Part shown: in pieces, positions 1-8,341 of the stretch
Position numbering within the stretch: position 1 is the first letter of the stretch
How the letters are laid out: each line of letters opens with the position of its first letter
From: Pararoseomonas sp. SCSIO 73927
Lineage (GTDB): Bacteria > Pseudomonadota > Alphaproteobacteria > Acetobacterales > Acetobacteraceae
Reading direction: 5' to 3'
DNA length: 64,000 bases
Assembly: GCF_037040815.1 (NCBI RefSeq)
Contig: NZ_CP146232.1
Span: 3,218,501 to 3,282,500, forward strand
The notes under the pieces: model-generated
What the model was told of the DNA's origin: nothing
Databases searched by the model: none
The model's input: the letters and a program-made list of their open reading frames with translations, nothing else
Made by a program: the position numbers and the translations under genes

Positions 1-195
1 CTGGACTGGCCCCGGCTGCGGCGGGACATGGACGACCCGGCGATCATGGAGCGCATCCAGGGCAACATGGCCCTGGCCCAGCGCCTGCAGCTGGAGGGGA
101 CGCCCGCCCTGGTGATCGGCGAGACCCTCGTCCCCGGCGCGGTGGAGCTGCCGGAGCTGGAGCGGTTGGTGGCCGAGGCGCGCCGCCGTGGCTGA
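1..195 (+). CDS. DsbA-family thioredoxin-like protein, C-terminal part
   Basis: The reading frame is open from the window edge and ends at TGA 193-195, leaving 64 residues. The sequence GTPALVIGE contains the cis-proline TP loop found near the C-terminus of DsbA/Com1-type thiol oxidoreductases, followed by a helix (LPELERLVAEA) that closes the fold. The N-terminal CxxC active site lies outside the window, so oxidase or isomerase function cannot be judged. Its stop overlaps the GTG start of the next gene, suggesting translational coupling. Confidence 0.7.
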   Translation: MDWPRLRRDMDDPAIMERIQGNMALAQRLQLEGTPALVIGETLVPGAVELPELERLVAEARRRG

Positions 196-1084
196 GCCGG
201 CGGAGGGGGATTCGCCCGGACGGGACACCCCCTCCGGCGGAGCGGAGGCGCCCGACCACGCGCGGGAGGAGGGGCGCGGCCTCGCGACCGACTTCTCCCG
301 CACCATGTCCTACGGCGGCTACCTGAAGCTGGACACCCTGCTCTCCGCGCAGGAGCCGCTCTCGGACCGGCACGACGAGCTGCTCTTCATCGTCATCCAC
401 CACGTCCAGGAACTCTGGATGAAGCTCATCATCCGGGAGCTGGAGGTGGCGACGGCCTGCGTGCGGGCGGACGACCTGCGCCCGGCCTTCAAGGGCATGG
501 CGCGCGTCTCCCGGATCCAGCGGCAGCTGGTGGAGGCCTGGGACGTGCTCTCCACCATGACGCCGGCGGACTACCTGGCCTTCCGGGACGTGCTCGGACA
601 GTCCTCGGGCTTCCAGTCCTGGCAGTACCGCCTGTTGGAGATCCTGCTCGGCGCGCGGGACGAGTTCATGCTGAAGCCGCACGCGCACGACGCCGCGCTG
701 ACGGCGCGTCTGCGCGGGGCTTTCGACTCCCCTTCGCTCTACCAGGAGGCCCTGCGGCTGCTGGCCCGTCGCGGCATCCCCGTGCCGGATGCGGTGCTGA
801 ACCGCGATCCCGCGACGCCGCACGCCGAGGACGAGGGCGTGGTGCGCGCCTGGGAAATCATCTACCGCGACAGCGCCGGGCACTTCGACCTTTACGAGCT
901 GGCCGAGGAGCTGGTGGACCTGGAGGACGCCTTCCAGCAGTGGCGCTTCCGCCACGTCACCACGGTGGAGCGGGTGATCGGGATGCGCACCGGCACGGGC
1001 GGATCGGCGGGCGTGGCGTATCTGCGGCGCGCGCTGGAACGGCGCTTCTTCCCAGAGCTTTGGACGGTGCGCGGGCGGCTGTAG
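188..1084 (+). CDS. kynA: Tryptophan 2,3-dioxygenase
   Basis: 298 residues from GTG 188. This cytosolic haem enzyme opens the indole ring of L-tryptophan to N-formylkynurenine, the first step of the kynurenine pathway. The family signatures are visible: SYGGYLKLD near residue 41, the HHVQELWMKL helix with the active-site His, SGFQSWQYR, and the C-terminal RHVTTVERVIG helix, which carries the haem-ligand His, followed by TGGSAGVAYL. The length is slightly above the usual 270-290 because of a polar N-terminal extension of about 30 residues. A kynureninase-like gene lies 2.3 kb downstream on the other strand, which supports a tryptophan catabolism role; no formamidase (kynB) is seen. Confidence 0.95.
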   Translation: MAEPAEGDSPGRDTPSGGAEAPDHAREEGRGLATDFSRTMSYGGYLKLDTLLSAQEPLSDRHDELLFIVIHHVQELWMKLIIRELEVATACVRADDLRPAFKGMARVSRIQRQLVEAWDVLSTMTPADYLAFRDVLGQSSGFQSWQYRLLEILLGARDEFMLKPHAHDAALTARLRGAFDSPSLYQEALRLLARRGIPVPDAVLNRDPATPHAEDEGVVRAWEIIYRDSAGHFDLYELAEELVDLEDAFQQWRFRHVTTVERVIGMRTGTGGSAGVAYLRRALERRFFPELWTVRGRL

Positions 1085-1282
1085 CGGCGGCTCCGCGATT
1101 GCAAGGACGGCAAATGGGTCCAAGCATCCGCCACTCGGCAACCTTCCACCCTTCCCCGACGATCGACGGCGGGCCGCGCCGGCGCTGAAAGCGACCGTTG
1201 GGTTCGGGGCTCCTGACCACCCAGTCCATGGAGGCGGCGAACGCCATTGCGATCGCCGCCGTCCCTGGACCTCAGCCGTTGT

Positions 1283-1924
1283 TCAGGCTGCGTGCGCTTG
1301 CGCGGCCTTCTCGGGGTTGAAGCCGTCGAAGCTCTCGAAGACGCCCATGAAGCCGGGGATGGTCGCCTCGCGCGCCCAGTCCCGCTGGAGCTCGCAGTAC
1401 AACTGGACGCGGCTGATCAGCTTGGCACCCGCCTGCTCCATGCGACGCAGCGCCGTCTCGTGCGCGGCGACCGAGGTGCCGCCCACGGCGTCCACGGGGA
1501 CATAGACCTCGTAGCCTTCCTGGATCGCGTCGAGCGCGGGGAAGGCCAGGCACACCTCGGTCCACAGCGCGGTCATGATCAGCTTCTGGCGGCCGAGCGC
1601 CTTGACCGCCTGCTTGAAGCCCACATCCTCCCAGGAATTGACCGTCGTCCGGTCATAGGTCGGCAGGTGTCCGATGATCTCCTGAAGTTCCTTGATCGGC
1701 GGCTTGTTGCGGCCCGTCTCGACGTTGACCGTCGAGTGGATGATCGGGACGTTGTAGTTGAGTGCCGCCTTGGTGGTGCTCACGATGTTGAACACCAGTT
1801 CCTCGCGCGGCATCGAACGGATCGAGGAGACCTGAATCGGCTGGTAGTCGATGATGATGAGGGCCGAATTCTCGGGCGTGAGAAGATGGTCGGTCCGGGG
1901 GTTGCGGATCGGTTCGCTCGTCAT
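1283..1924 (-). CDS. Isochorismatase-family cysteine hydrolase (YcaC-like)
   Basis: 213 residues. It shows the isochorismatase-like hydrolase fold: ALIIIDYQ with the catalytic Asp near residue 26, a central Lys/strand region (RQKLIMTALWTEVCLAFPA) in which the Cys of TEVC is the expected nucleophile, and the usual GGTSVAAHETALRRM segment. The overall order resembles E. coli YcaC, an octameric hydrolase of unknown substrate. It is transcribed away from the LysR gene at 2209, the usual arrangement of a regulator and its target. Base composition is clearly lower in GC (about 53% in one line counted) than the kynurenine genes around it, suggesting acquisition with its regulator. Substrate unknown. 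Confidence 0.85.
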   Translation of the reverse strand: MTSEPIRNPRTDHLLTPENSALIIIDYQPIQVSSIRSMPREELVFNIVSTTKAALNYNVPIIHSTVNVETGRNKPPIKELQEIIGHLPTYDRTTVNSWEDVGFKQAVKALGRQKLIMTALWTEVCLAFPALDAIQEGYEVYVPVDAVGGTSVAAHETALRRMEQAGAKLISRVQLYCELQRDWAREATIPGFMGVFESFDGFNPEKAAQAHAA

Positions 1925-2143
1925 GGGTAGGTCTCCCTCTCGGTTGGGATGGCGATCAGCTCAGGCTGGACAGTTGCGGGCGCAGTGGGTCCAACTCGGG
2001 ATCAGGGATCGCGCGCGCTGCACGGGGCACATGCTCGGCGACGCGTCCGGTCGCCGCTTGGATCGGTCCTGAGATCCTGCGAGGCGACCGGTGCGGGCAG
2101 GATTTACGCTGTTTCCCGTTCTCGAGAAGGCGCCGTCCGGAGC

Positions 2144-2157
2144 ACAGATTGTTCTGT
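2144..2157. promoter_or_regulatory. Candidate LysR operator between divergent genes
   Basis: ACAGA-TTGT-TCTGT is a perfect 5-4-5 inverted repeat 51 bp upstream of the LysR start and in the 284-bp gap shared with the isochorismatase-like gene. A short dyad at this distance is the usual LysR autoregulatory position. No clear -35/-10 pair was assigned. Inference only. Confidence 0.35.
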
Positions 2158-2208
2158 TCCTTTGAACCTGCGCGTTGATGTTCGATCCTTGCGCGCTCAG
2201 TATGTGTC

Positions 2209-3138
2209 ATGGCCGATCGGTTCGAAGATCTGCGAGCGCTGGTTGCCGTCGTTTCCGGCGGCGGGTTTGCTGCAGGAGCGGAGCGCCTCGGCGTTGCCAA
2301 GTCGGCGGTGAGCCGTCGCATCCGTGAGCTCGAGGACCGGCTCGGCGCAAGGCTGTTCAACCGGACGACGCGCCGCATCCAGCTTACCGAGACCGGCCGC
2401 GAGTTTCATGATCGTGCGGTCGAGCTTCTGGCAGGTCTTGCTGAAGCGGAGGAGGCGGCTTCGAGCGCGAGCCACCAGCTGAAGGGTCGCATCCGTATCG
2501 CGGCGCCGGTCTCTTTCACCACGCACTGCCTGGCCCCGGCGGTGGGCCGCTTCCTGGAGCGCCATCCTGCCGTCACGCTGTCGATCGACACGGACGACCG
2601 CATGGTCGATCTGGTGCGCGACGGTTTCGATCTCGCGATCCGAATCGCGAGGCTGCCTGATTCCTCGCTCGTGGCGCGCCGGCTCGCCACCATCCGGCAC
2701 GTGTGTGTTGCCAGCCCCGCGCTGCTCCAGCGGCTCGGGACGCCGCAGAAGCCCGAGGAGCTCTCGCGCTTTCCCGGGGTGGCCTACTCGAACGTCGAAG
2801 AAGCCTCCTACTGGAAATTCGCCGGCAACGTCGTGCCGTCCGTGACCAGCCGGATCGACTTCACGAACGGCGATGCTGTCCGGGAAGCGGCCATTGCCGG
2901 GCTCGGCGTGGCGATGCTTCCGACGTTCATTGCCCACGACGCGGTGAGGCGCGGCGCGCTCTCGATCGTGCTTGCAAACCACATGCGGCCGCCGATCGCG
3001 GTGCATGCGCTGCACCCATCGATGCGCAATCAGACGGCGCGCACGCGCGTTTTCATCGAATTTCTGGTCGACGCATTCGGTGAGCCGTTCTGGGATCGAG
3101 ATCTGTTCGGCGGCCTAATCGCAGACCAGCCGCCGTAG
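2209..3138 (+). CDS. LysR-family transcriptional regulator
   Basis: 309 residues from ATG 2209. An N-terminal winged helix-turn-helix (residues 1-60: FEDLRALVAVVSGGGFAAGAERLGVAKSAVSRRI region, ELEDRLGARLFNRTTRRIQLTETG) is followed by the periplasmic-binding-like effector domain (about 90-295). The family activates or represses a divergent gene in response to a small ligand, so the isochorismatase-like gene at 1283-1924 is the likely target. GC is lower than in the flanking kynurenine genes, matching its partner. Confidence 0.92.
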   Translation: MADRFEDLRALVAVVSGGGFAAGAERLGVAKSAVSRRIRELEDRLGARLFNRTTRRIQLTETGREFHDRAVELLAGLAEAEEAASSASHQLKGRIRIAAPVSFTTHCLAPAVGRFLERHPAVTLSIDTDDRMVDLVRDGFDLAIRIARLPDSSLVARRLATIRHVCVASPALLQRLGTPQKPEELSRFPGVAYSNVEEASYWKFAGNVVPSVTSRIDFTNGDAVREAAIAGLGVAMLPTFIAHDAVRRGALSIVLANHMRPPIAVHALHPSMRNQTARTRVFIEFLVDAFGEPFWDRDLFGGLIADQPP

Positions 3139-3376
3139 CTGGGGCAAGCGCCGTCGCCCCCATCATGGCGATGAACAAGGCCGGTTCCGGATGCCTGTTG
3201 TCTGAAGCCCGTCAGGCTCCTTTCCGCCCCAGTGGCGATGTGCGGCTCGGCGGGATGTCCGCCCTCCGGCAGAGGGCATCGCGACACAGATTGCCAGGAT
3301 AGGCGCCGGCCGGGTCCGCTCACGCACCCTCGGCGACAGCTGAGGCCCGACCTGTCACGGACCGAGCGCCAGCGCA

Positions 3377-4540
3377 TCAATCCGGAAGCCGACGGATCCG
3401 CTCCAGCGCCGCGTCCACTTCCTCGTCCGTCTGGTAGATCCCGAAGCCGAAGCGCAGCCGCCGGCCGCGCCGGTCCGTGATGATCCCCATCGCCTGCAGC
3501 CGGGCCTGCCAGCCCTCCGCATCATCCAGGTCGAAGGCGAGGAAATTGCCGCGGCTCGGCTCGGAGAGCGGCACGGCCAGCCGCGCCGGGTCCAGCCCCG
3601 TGCCGGGAGGCCCCATGTTCTCAAGCCCGGCGCAGAAGCGTTCCTGCAACGCCACCGCGTGGTCGTGGATGGCATCGGCCGTCAGCCCCTGCTCCGCCAC
3701 CCAGCGCATCGCCGCGTCCAGCCGGTAGAGGCCGGAGGGGTCGAAGGTGGCGCCAAGGAAGCGATTGCCGCCTTCCGCGTAGCCCACCTTCCCGTCGCCC
3801 GCGGCCAGCGCCCCGAAGGCGGCGTACCAGCCCGTGTCGCGCGGGCGCGGCAGCCATCCCGGCGGGCAGTGCAGGAAGCAGCAGCCCTCGCCGGCCATGG
3901 CGTACTTGTAGCCGCCCGCCGTGTAGAAGGCGCGGTGCGCGATGCGGGAGAGGCCCACCGGCCGCGCCATGAAGGCGTGGTAGCCGTCGATCACCAGCAC
4001 GGCGTCCCCGGCCGCCTTCGCCAGCGCCTCGAGCCCGGTCAGCGCGTGGCCGGAGTGGAAGAACACCTCGCTCACCCAGATCAGGTCGAAGCCGCCCCGC
4101 GCCGCCTCCGCCAGCCGCGCCGCGCAGCTCCCGCCCGGCTCGGAGGCGACGCGCGTGACGGCGAGCAGCCCCTCCTCCTCCAGCCGCGCGGCCTGGCGGG
4201 CGAAGGAGTGGAACTCGCCATCCGTCGTCAGCACCCGTGCGGGGCGGCCGGTGGGCATGCAGGAGAGGATGCGGCGGACGAAGTCGTGCGTGTTGGGCGC
4301 GAAGGCCAGCGTGTCGGGCTCGGGCAGGTTCAGCTGCCCGGCCACATGGGCGCGGCAGGAATCCAGCACCGGGCCCAGCACCTCCTCCCACTTGTTGTCC
4401 TGCAGCCGCGCCGCGTCGTCCCAGGCACGCAGCTGCGCCTCCCGCGTCACGTCGGGCCAGGGATGGTGGCTGTGTGCGGCGAAGTGCAGCCGGCCCGGCT
4501 CGGCCGAGAGGAAGCGGGAGAAGTGCGCGCGCAGGTCCAA
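3377..4540 (-). CDS. Kynureninase-like aminotransferase class V-fold enzyme
   Basis: 387 residues if started at TTG 4540, which has GGAG seven bases upstream; no in-frame ATG lies nearer the fold. It is a PLP enzyme of fold type I: SEVFFHSGH, VIDGYHAFM (Asp binding the pyridine N), and GGYKYAMAGEG with the expected Schiff-base Lys. Kynureninase cleaves kynurenine or 3-hydroxykynurenine to anthranilates plus alanine, and kynA lies nearby. The sequence is not a textbook KynU, so another class V activity (PvdN-like or cysteine desulfurase-like) remains possible. It diverges from the AstE-like gene. Confidence 0.75.
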   Translation of the reverse strand: MDLRAHFSRFLSAEPGRLHFAAHSHHPWPDVTREAQLRAWDDAARLQDNKWEEVLGPVLDSCRAHVAGQLNLPEPDTLAFAPNTHDFVRRILSCMPTGRPARVLTTDGEFHSFARQAARLEEEGLLAVTRVASEPGGSCAARLAEAARGGFDLIWVSEVFFHSGHALTGLEALAKAAGDAVLVIDGYHAFMARPVGLSRIAHRAFYTAGGYKYAMAGEGCCFLHCPPGWLPRPRDTGWYAAFGALAAGDGKVGYAEGGNRFLGATFDPSGLYRLDAAMRWVAEQGLTADAIHDHAVALQERFCAGLENMGPPGTGLDPARLAVPLSEPSRGNFLAFDLDDAEGWQARLQAMGIITDRRGRRLRFGFGIYQTDEEVDAALERIRRLPD

Positions 4541-4697
4541 GGAAGGGCTCCGGATTGTCGCCGTGGGGCAGGCGTATAGAGTGGCGCGGGGGGACCGGGA
4601 ATGGCGAAGGGCCTTGTGCCGAGCGGCGCGCAGCGATCCGCCCCGGCCGGCGCCGGGGGGGCGGCGGCCCCGCCCGGATTGCTGCACGGATGGCCGC

Positions 4698-5633
4698 ATG
4701 GATGAGGCCTTCCCCGTCCGCGTGCCCGTGCCGGACCTGCGGGACGTGGCCGCAGGCAATACGGGCATCCCCGGCGTGTGGCAGCTGGATTCGGCGCGGC
4801 CGGGCCCGCGGGCCGCGATCATCTCCCTCATGCACGGGAACGAGTTCCAGGGGGCCACGGTGCTGGCACGCTGGCTGCGCGCGGGGCTGCGTCCGGCGCG
4901 CGGCGCGCTCACCCTCGTCTTCGCCAATCTCGACGCCTTCTCCCGCTTCGACCCGGAGGACCCGACCCTCTCCCGCTACGTGGACGAGGACCTGAACCGG
5001 GTCTGGAGCCCCGCCCTGCTGGACGGGTCTCGGGACAGCCTGGAGATGCGCCGCGCCCGGGCGCTGCGCCCGGTGGTGGAGGCGGCGGAGGTGGTGCTGG
5101 ACCTGCACTCCATGCTCTGGCCCTCCGACCCGGTGATGATCGCCGGCGCCTCCCCCGCCGCGCTGGAGCTGGCCCGCGCGATCGCCGCACCCCCGGTGAT
5201 CCTGGTGGACGGGGAGCGGCCGGAGGGGCCACGCCTGATCGACCACGCCGCCTTCGCGCCTGGCGCGCGCCGCCTGGCCCTGCTGGCCGAGGCGGGGCCG
5301 CACTGGGAGCCGGGGACGGAGGCCGTGGCGGAGGCCTGCGCGGCCGGGCTGCTGCGCGCCCTGGGGATGGCGCCGGCCGCGGGCGCCCCGAACATTCGGC
5401 CGGAGGTCTGGACGCTGTCCCGCTGCGTGATCGCCGCCTCCCGCTACTTTGCTTTCACCGAGGCCTTTCGCGGCGGCGCGGTAATTCCGCGCGCCGGCAC
5501 GCTGATCGCCCGGGACGGGGAGGCGGAGATCCGCACCCCGCACGACGACTGCATGCTGGTGATGCCCAGCCCCCGCGTGATGCGCGGCCACGTAGCGGTG
5601 CGGCTGGCGCGCCGGGCCGGGGCGCCGGACTAA
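4698..5633 (+). CDS. Succinylglutamate desuccinylase/aspartoacylase-family (M14-like) deacylase
   Basis: 311 residues from ATG 4698. The zinc site is recognisable: MHGNEFQG (His and Glu ligands) and, about 100 residues on, LDLHSM (third ligand His), the layout of AstE/AspA carboxypeptidase-like deacylases that hydrolyse N-acyl amino acids. The C-terminal part (RCVIAASRYFAFTEAFRGGAVIPRAGT) forms the family's beta-domain. In-frame codons upstream of 4698 are open but start with low-complexity sequence, so the start is chosen where the conserved N-terminus begins. It is divergent from the kynureninase-like gene; an N-acyl kynurenine or aspartate substrate would be speculation. Confidence 0.85.
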   Translation: MDEAFPVRVPVPDLRDVAAGNTGIPGVWQLDSARPGPRAAIISLMHGNEFQGATVLARWLRAGLRPARGALTLVFANLDAFSRFDPEDPTLSRYVDEDLNRVWSPALLDGSRDSLEMRRARALRPVVEAAEVVLDLHSMLWPSDPVMIAGASPAALELARAIAAPPVILVDGERPEGPRLIDHAAFAPGARRLALLAEAGPHWEPGTEAVAEACAAGLLRALGMAPAAGAPNIRPEVWTLSRCVIAASRYFAFTEAFRGGAVIPRAGTLIARDGEAEIRTPHDDCMLVMPSPRVMRGHVAVRLARRAGAPD

Positions 5634-5703
5634 CCGGGGCTGCTGTCAGGCGCGGGCACCCTGTGGTAGCGGGCCGCATGACAGAGCCGCGACCAACCCG
5701 GGG

Positions 5704-7326
5704 ATGACGTCCGCGCCGAAGGGCCCCCCGCGGCTCGACCTCGACCGCCTGCTCGGCGACGCGGCGCCGGACCGGCTGGCGGTGCTGCTGCTGGCCTATC
5801 TCACCCTTCCCGCGCTGGTCTTCCTTGGCGGCTGGGCGCAGCCCTGGGCCGCGGCGGCCGCCGGGCTGGCGGGGCTTGGCGCGGTCCTGCTCGCGCCGGG
5901 CTGGCGCCGGGCCTGGCCCCTCTCGCCGGGAATGACGCTGGCCTGCCTCGCGCTGGGCCTGCTCTGGGCGGGCGCCACGGGGTCCCACCACCTCGTCTAC
6001 AGCTCCGCCGACTGGCAGATCCGGGACGCGGTGCTGCGCGACCTCGCCGTCGAGGCCTGGCCGGTGGCCTACCTGGATGCGGACCGGGGAGTGGAATGGC
6101 TGCTCCGGGCCCCGCTGGGCTTCTACACCGTGCCGGGCCTGCTGGGCCGGGCGCTCGGCTTCCCGGCCGCGCAAATCGCCCTCTGGGCCTGGACGGGGCT
6201 GGGCTTCGCGCTGGTCCTGATGCTGCTCGCCCTCCTGGCGCGGGCGGTGGCGCCCGCCCGGCCGGGGCGCGCCTTCGCCGTGATGGCGGGCGTCTTCGTC
6301 CTGTTCCACGGCGTCGACATCCTCCCGAACATCTGGCTGGACTGGAATTTCGGCACCGGCCCCTTCGCCAGCTGGGGGCGGGGCGGGGAGTGGTGGCCGC
6401 GGCTCTTCCAGTACTCCGGCCACGTCACCGCGATCCTCTGGGCGCCGAACCACGCCCTGCCGGCCTGGCTGCTGGCGCTGCTGGTGCTGCGCCACGGGCG
6501 CCACCCGGATCTTGCCCGCGGCCTGGCCATGCCCTTCGCGGCCGGCGCCTTCTGGAGTCCCCTGGCGAGCGCAGGCGCCGCCGTGCTGGCCGGCGCGGCG
6601 CTGCTGCGGGCAGGGGGGTGGGGCGCCGTCCGGCACGCCGTCTCGCCTGCCAACCTCCTCGCCGTGGTCTTCGCCCTGCCGGTCTGCGCCTACCTCGTCG
6701 CCGGAACGGCGGCGGTGCCGCACGGGGTGCTGTTCCTGGTGCACCCGCCGCTGAAGGGCTTCCTCGTCTGGCTGCTCTTCCTCGTGGTGGAGGTGCTGTG
6801 CTGGGCCGTTCCCGCGGCGGTGCTGGTGCGCGGCTGGACCTTCGGGGTCTCCGTTGCCCTGCTCTGCCTGCTGCCGCTCTACGTCTTCGGGCCGGGGAAC
6901 GAGATGACGGCGCGGGGCGGCATGGCGCCCCTGGCCGTGCTGGCGGTGGCGGCGGGCGCGGCCCTCCTCACCCCGGCGGCGAACGCCGCCCTCTTTGCCC
7001 CGGCGGCGAACGCCGCCCTCTTTGCCCCGGCGGCGGAGCGGGCCGGGCGGATTGCGCGCCGCGCGCTGCTGGCCTGCGGCGCCCTGGCGCTGGCCGGCAC
7101 GGCGATGGAGGCCAGCCTGCTCCTCAAGCCCGCCTGGAGGGCCAGCGAGACCTGCGACCTTCTCGAGGCCGCGCGGCAGTCGGTCTTTGCGCGCACCACG
7201 GAGTGGGCGCATTACCTGGCGCCGCTGCCGGAGCCCCTGGTCTCGCCTTGGGTGCGGGAGCCGCCCCGGCGCCCGGCGGACCGCACGAGCGCGGCCCCGC
7301 CCTGCTGGACGGGCGGGGGGCCGTAG
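5704..7326 (+). CDS. Multi-pass integral membrane protein of unknown function
   Basis: 540 residues with roughly ten to twelve hydrophobic segments (for example around residues 25-45, 75-90, 150-185, 195-215, 255-270, 285-305, 325-350, 365-390, 395-415 and 430-445) and a Cys/Pro-rich tail. A periplasmic-looking stretch SADWQIRDAVLRDL and the motif DWNFGTGP were noted, but I do not recognise the family; large membrane glycosyltransferase-like proteins have similar architecture. Near residue 430 the coding sequence carries two perfect 27-bp copies giving PAANAALFA twice, inside a hydrophobic region. It converges on the CinA-like gene with 15 bp between. Confidence 0.75.
   Translation: MTSAPKGPPRLDLDRLLGDAAPDRLAVLLLAYLTLPALVFLGGWAQPWAAAAAGLAGLGAVLLAPGWRRAWPLSPGMTLACLALGLLWAGATGSHHLVYSSADWQIRDAVLRDLAVEAWPVAYLDADRGVEWLLRAPLGFYTVPGLLGRALGFPAAQIALWAWTGLGFALVLMLLALLARAVAPARPGRAFAVMAGVFVLFHGVDILPNIWLDWNFGTGPFASWGRGGEWWPRLFQYSGHVTAILWAPNHALPAWLLALLVLRHGRHPDLARGLAMPFAAGAFWSPLASAGAAVLAGAALLRAGGWGAVRHAVSPANLLAVVFALPVCAYLVAGTAAVPHGVLFLVHPPLKGFLVWLLFLVVEVLCWAVPAAVLVRGWTFGVSVALLCLLPLYVFGPGNEMTARGGMAPLAVLAVAAGAALLTPAANAALFAPAANAALFAPAAERAGRIARRALLACGALALAGTAMEASLLLKPAWRASETCDLLEAARQSVFARTTEWAHYLAPLPEPLVSPWVREPPRRPADRTSAAPPCWTGGGP
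6971..7035 (+). repeat. 27-bp tandem duplication inside a membrane-protein gene
   Basis: Two perfect 27-bp copies (6971-6997 and 6998-7024) and 11 bp of a third encode the nonapeptide PAANAALFA twice, then PAAE. The copies keep frame, so the duplication lengthens a hydrophobic segment by nine residues. Perfect identity suggests recent slippage. Confidence 0.9.
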
Positions 7327-7341
7327 TTGAGGCCGGTTGGG

Positions 7342-8115
7342 TCAGGCGGCGGGAGGCTCGCCCTCCACCGGCTCCTTCCCGTCGGCGCGGATCAGCGCGG
7401 CGATCTCGGCGGCCGCCGCGTCCAGCGCCGCCTCGTCCGTGCCCTTCGCCACCAGCGCCACGCCGTTCCCGCCCGCGCGGTAATAGGGGTAGGAGCCGAT
7501 ATCGAGGGCGGGGAAGCGGTTCTGGACGGCCGTCAGCGCCTCCGCGATCGTTCCCTCCAGCAGCCCGTTGGCGTGGACGGCGCGGGACCGCACGGGGGTG
7601 CCGCCCTGGAGCGTGGGCGCGATTACCTCGAACATGCTGCGCATGATGCGCGGCACGCCGGCCATAACGTGCACGTTCTCCATCCGGAAGCCCGGCGCGG
7701 AGGTCTCGGAACAGAGGATCGGTTCGGCCCCGCGCGGCAGGGTCGCCATGCGCAGCCGCGCGGCGTTCATCGAGACGGGCGGATCGCGGCGGGCGTAGTC
7801 GGCCTCCATGATCGCGCGGGAGGGCTCGTGAACCTCCCAGGGCACGCCGAAGGCGCGGGCCACGCACTCGCTGGTGATGTCGTCATGCGTCGGGCCGATG
7901 CCGCCGGTGGTGAAGACGTAGGTGAAGGCGGCGCGGATCTCGTTGAGGGTGGCGACGATCGTCTCCGCCACGTCCGGGATGACGCGCACCTCCCGCAGCG
8001 GGATGCCGAGCTCCCCGAGGCGGGTCGCGATGAACTTCAGGTTGGCGTCCTGCGTCCGGCCCGAGAGAACCTCGTTTCCGATGATCAGCAGTGCGGCGGT
8101 GGGGGTGGCGGTCAT
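7342..8115 (-). CDS. CinA N-terminal domain (molybdopterin-binding-like) protein
   Basis: 257 residues from ATG 8115; upstream in-frame codons to 8181 are open but lack conservation, and TAALLIIGNEVLSGRTQD is the typical N-terminus of the COG1058 domain. GGIGPTHDDIT is the MoeA/MogA-like phosphate-binding loop, and GVPRIMRSMFE and PGFRMENVHVMAGVP are family blocks. The C-terminal CinA amidohydrolase (NMN deamidase) domain is absent, as in many alphaproteobacterial short forms. COG1058 domains have ADP-ribose pyrophosphatase activity in studied members; the role here is unproven. Confidence 0.9.
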   Translation of the reverse strand: MTATPTAALLIIGNEVLSGRTQDANLKFIATRLGELGIPLREVRVIPDVAETIVATLNEIRAAFTYVFTTGGIGPTHDDITSECVARAFGVPWEVHEPSRAIMEADYARRDPPVSMNAARLRMATLPRGAEPILCSETSAPGFRMENVHVMAGVPRIMRSMFEVIAPTLQGGTPVRSRAVHANGLLEGTIAEALTAVQNRFPALDIGSYPYYRAGGNGVALVAKGTDEAALDAAAAEIAALIRADGKEPVEGEPPAA

Positions 8116-8341
8116 TCGGGAACGTCTCTCCGGCGATGCATGGAGGGTCGTGCGTTCCACGGCGGCGTCAAGGGCGGGCATGCGGCGTGAGGAGGGGGCG
8201 ACGCGACCGGCGCCGTCCCTCTCCGGTGCTGGAGGCCGGAGCGGCTGCGAGTCTGGTCAGGGGCCCGGCCCGTGACAGGGGGGCGCCGCCGAGGTGGCGG
8301 GCCGCGCGGCGCGAGGCGGAAGGTGCCGGCCGGGCTTGCGG

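Noticed and set aside
6971..7035. Transposon or MITE-type repeat
   Set aside because: Only a 27-bp in-frame duplication without inverted ends or target duplication.
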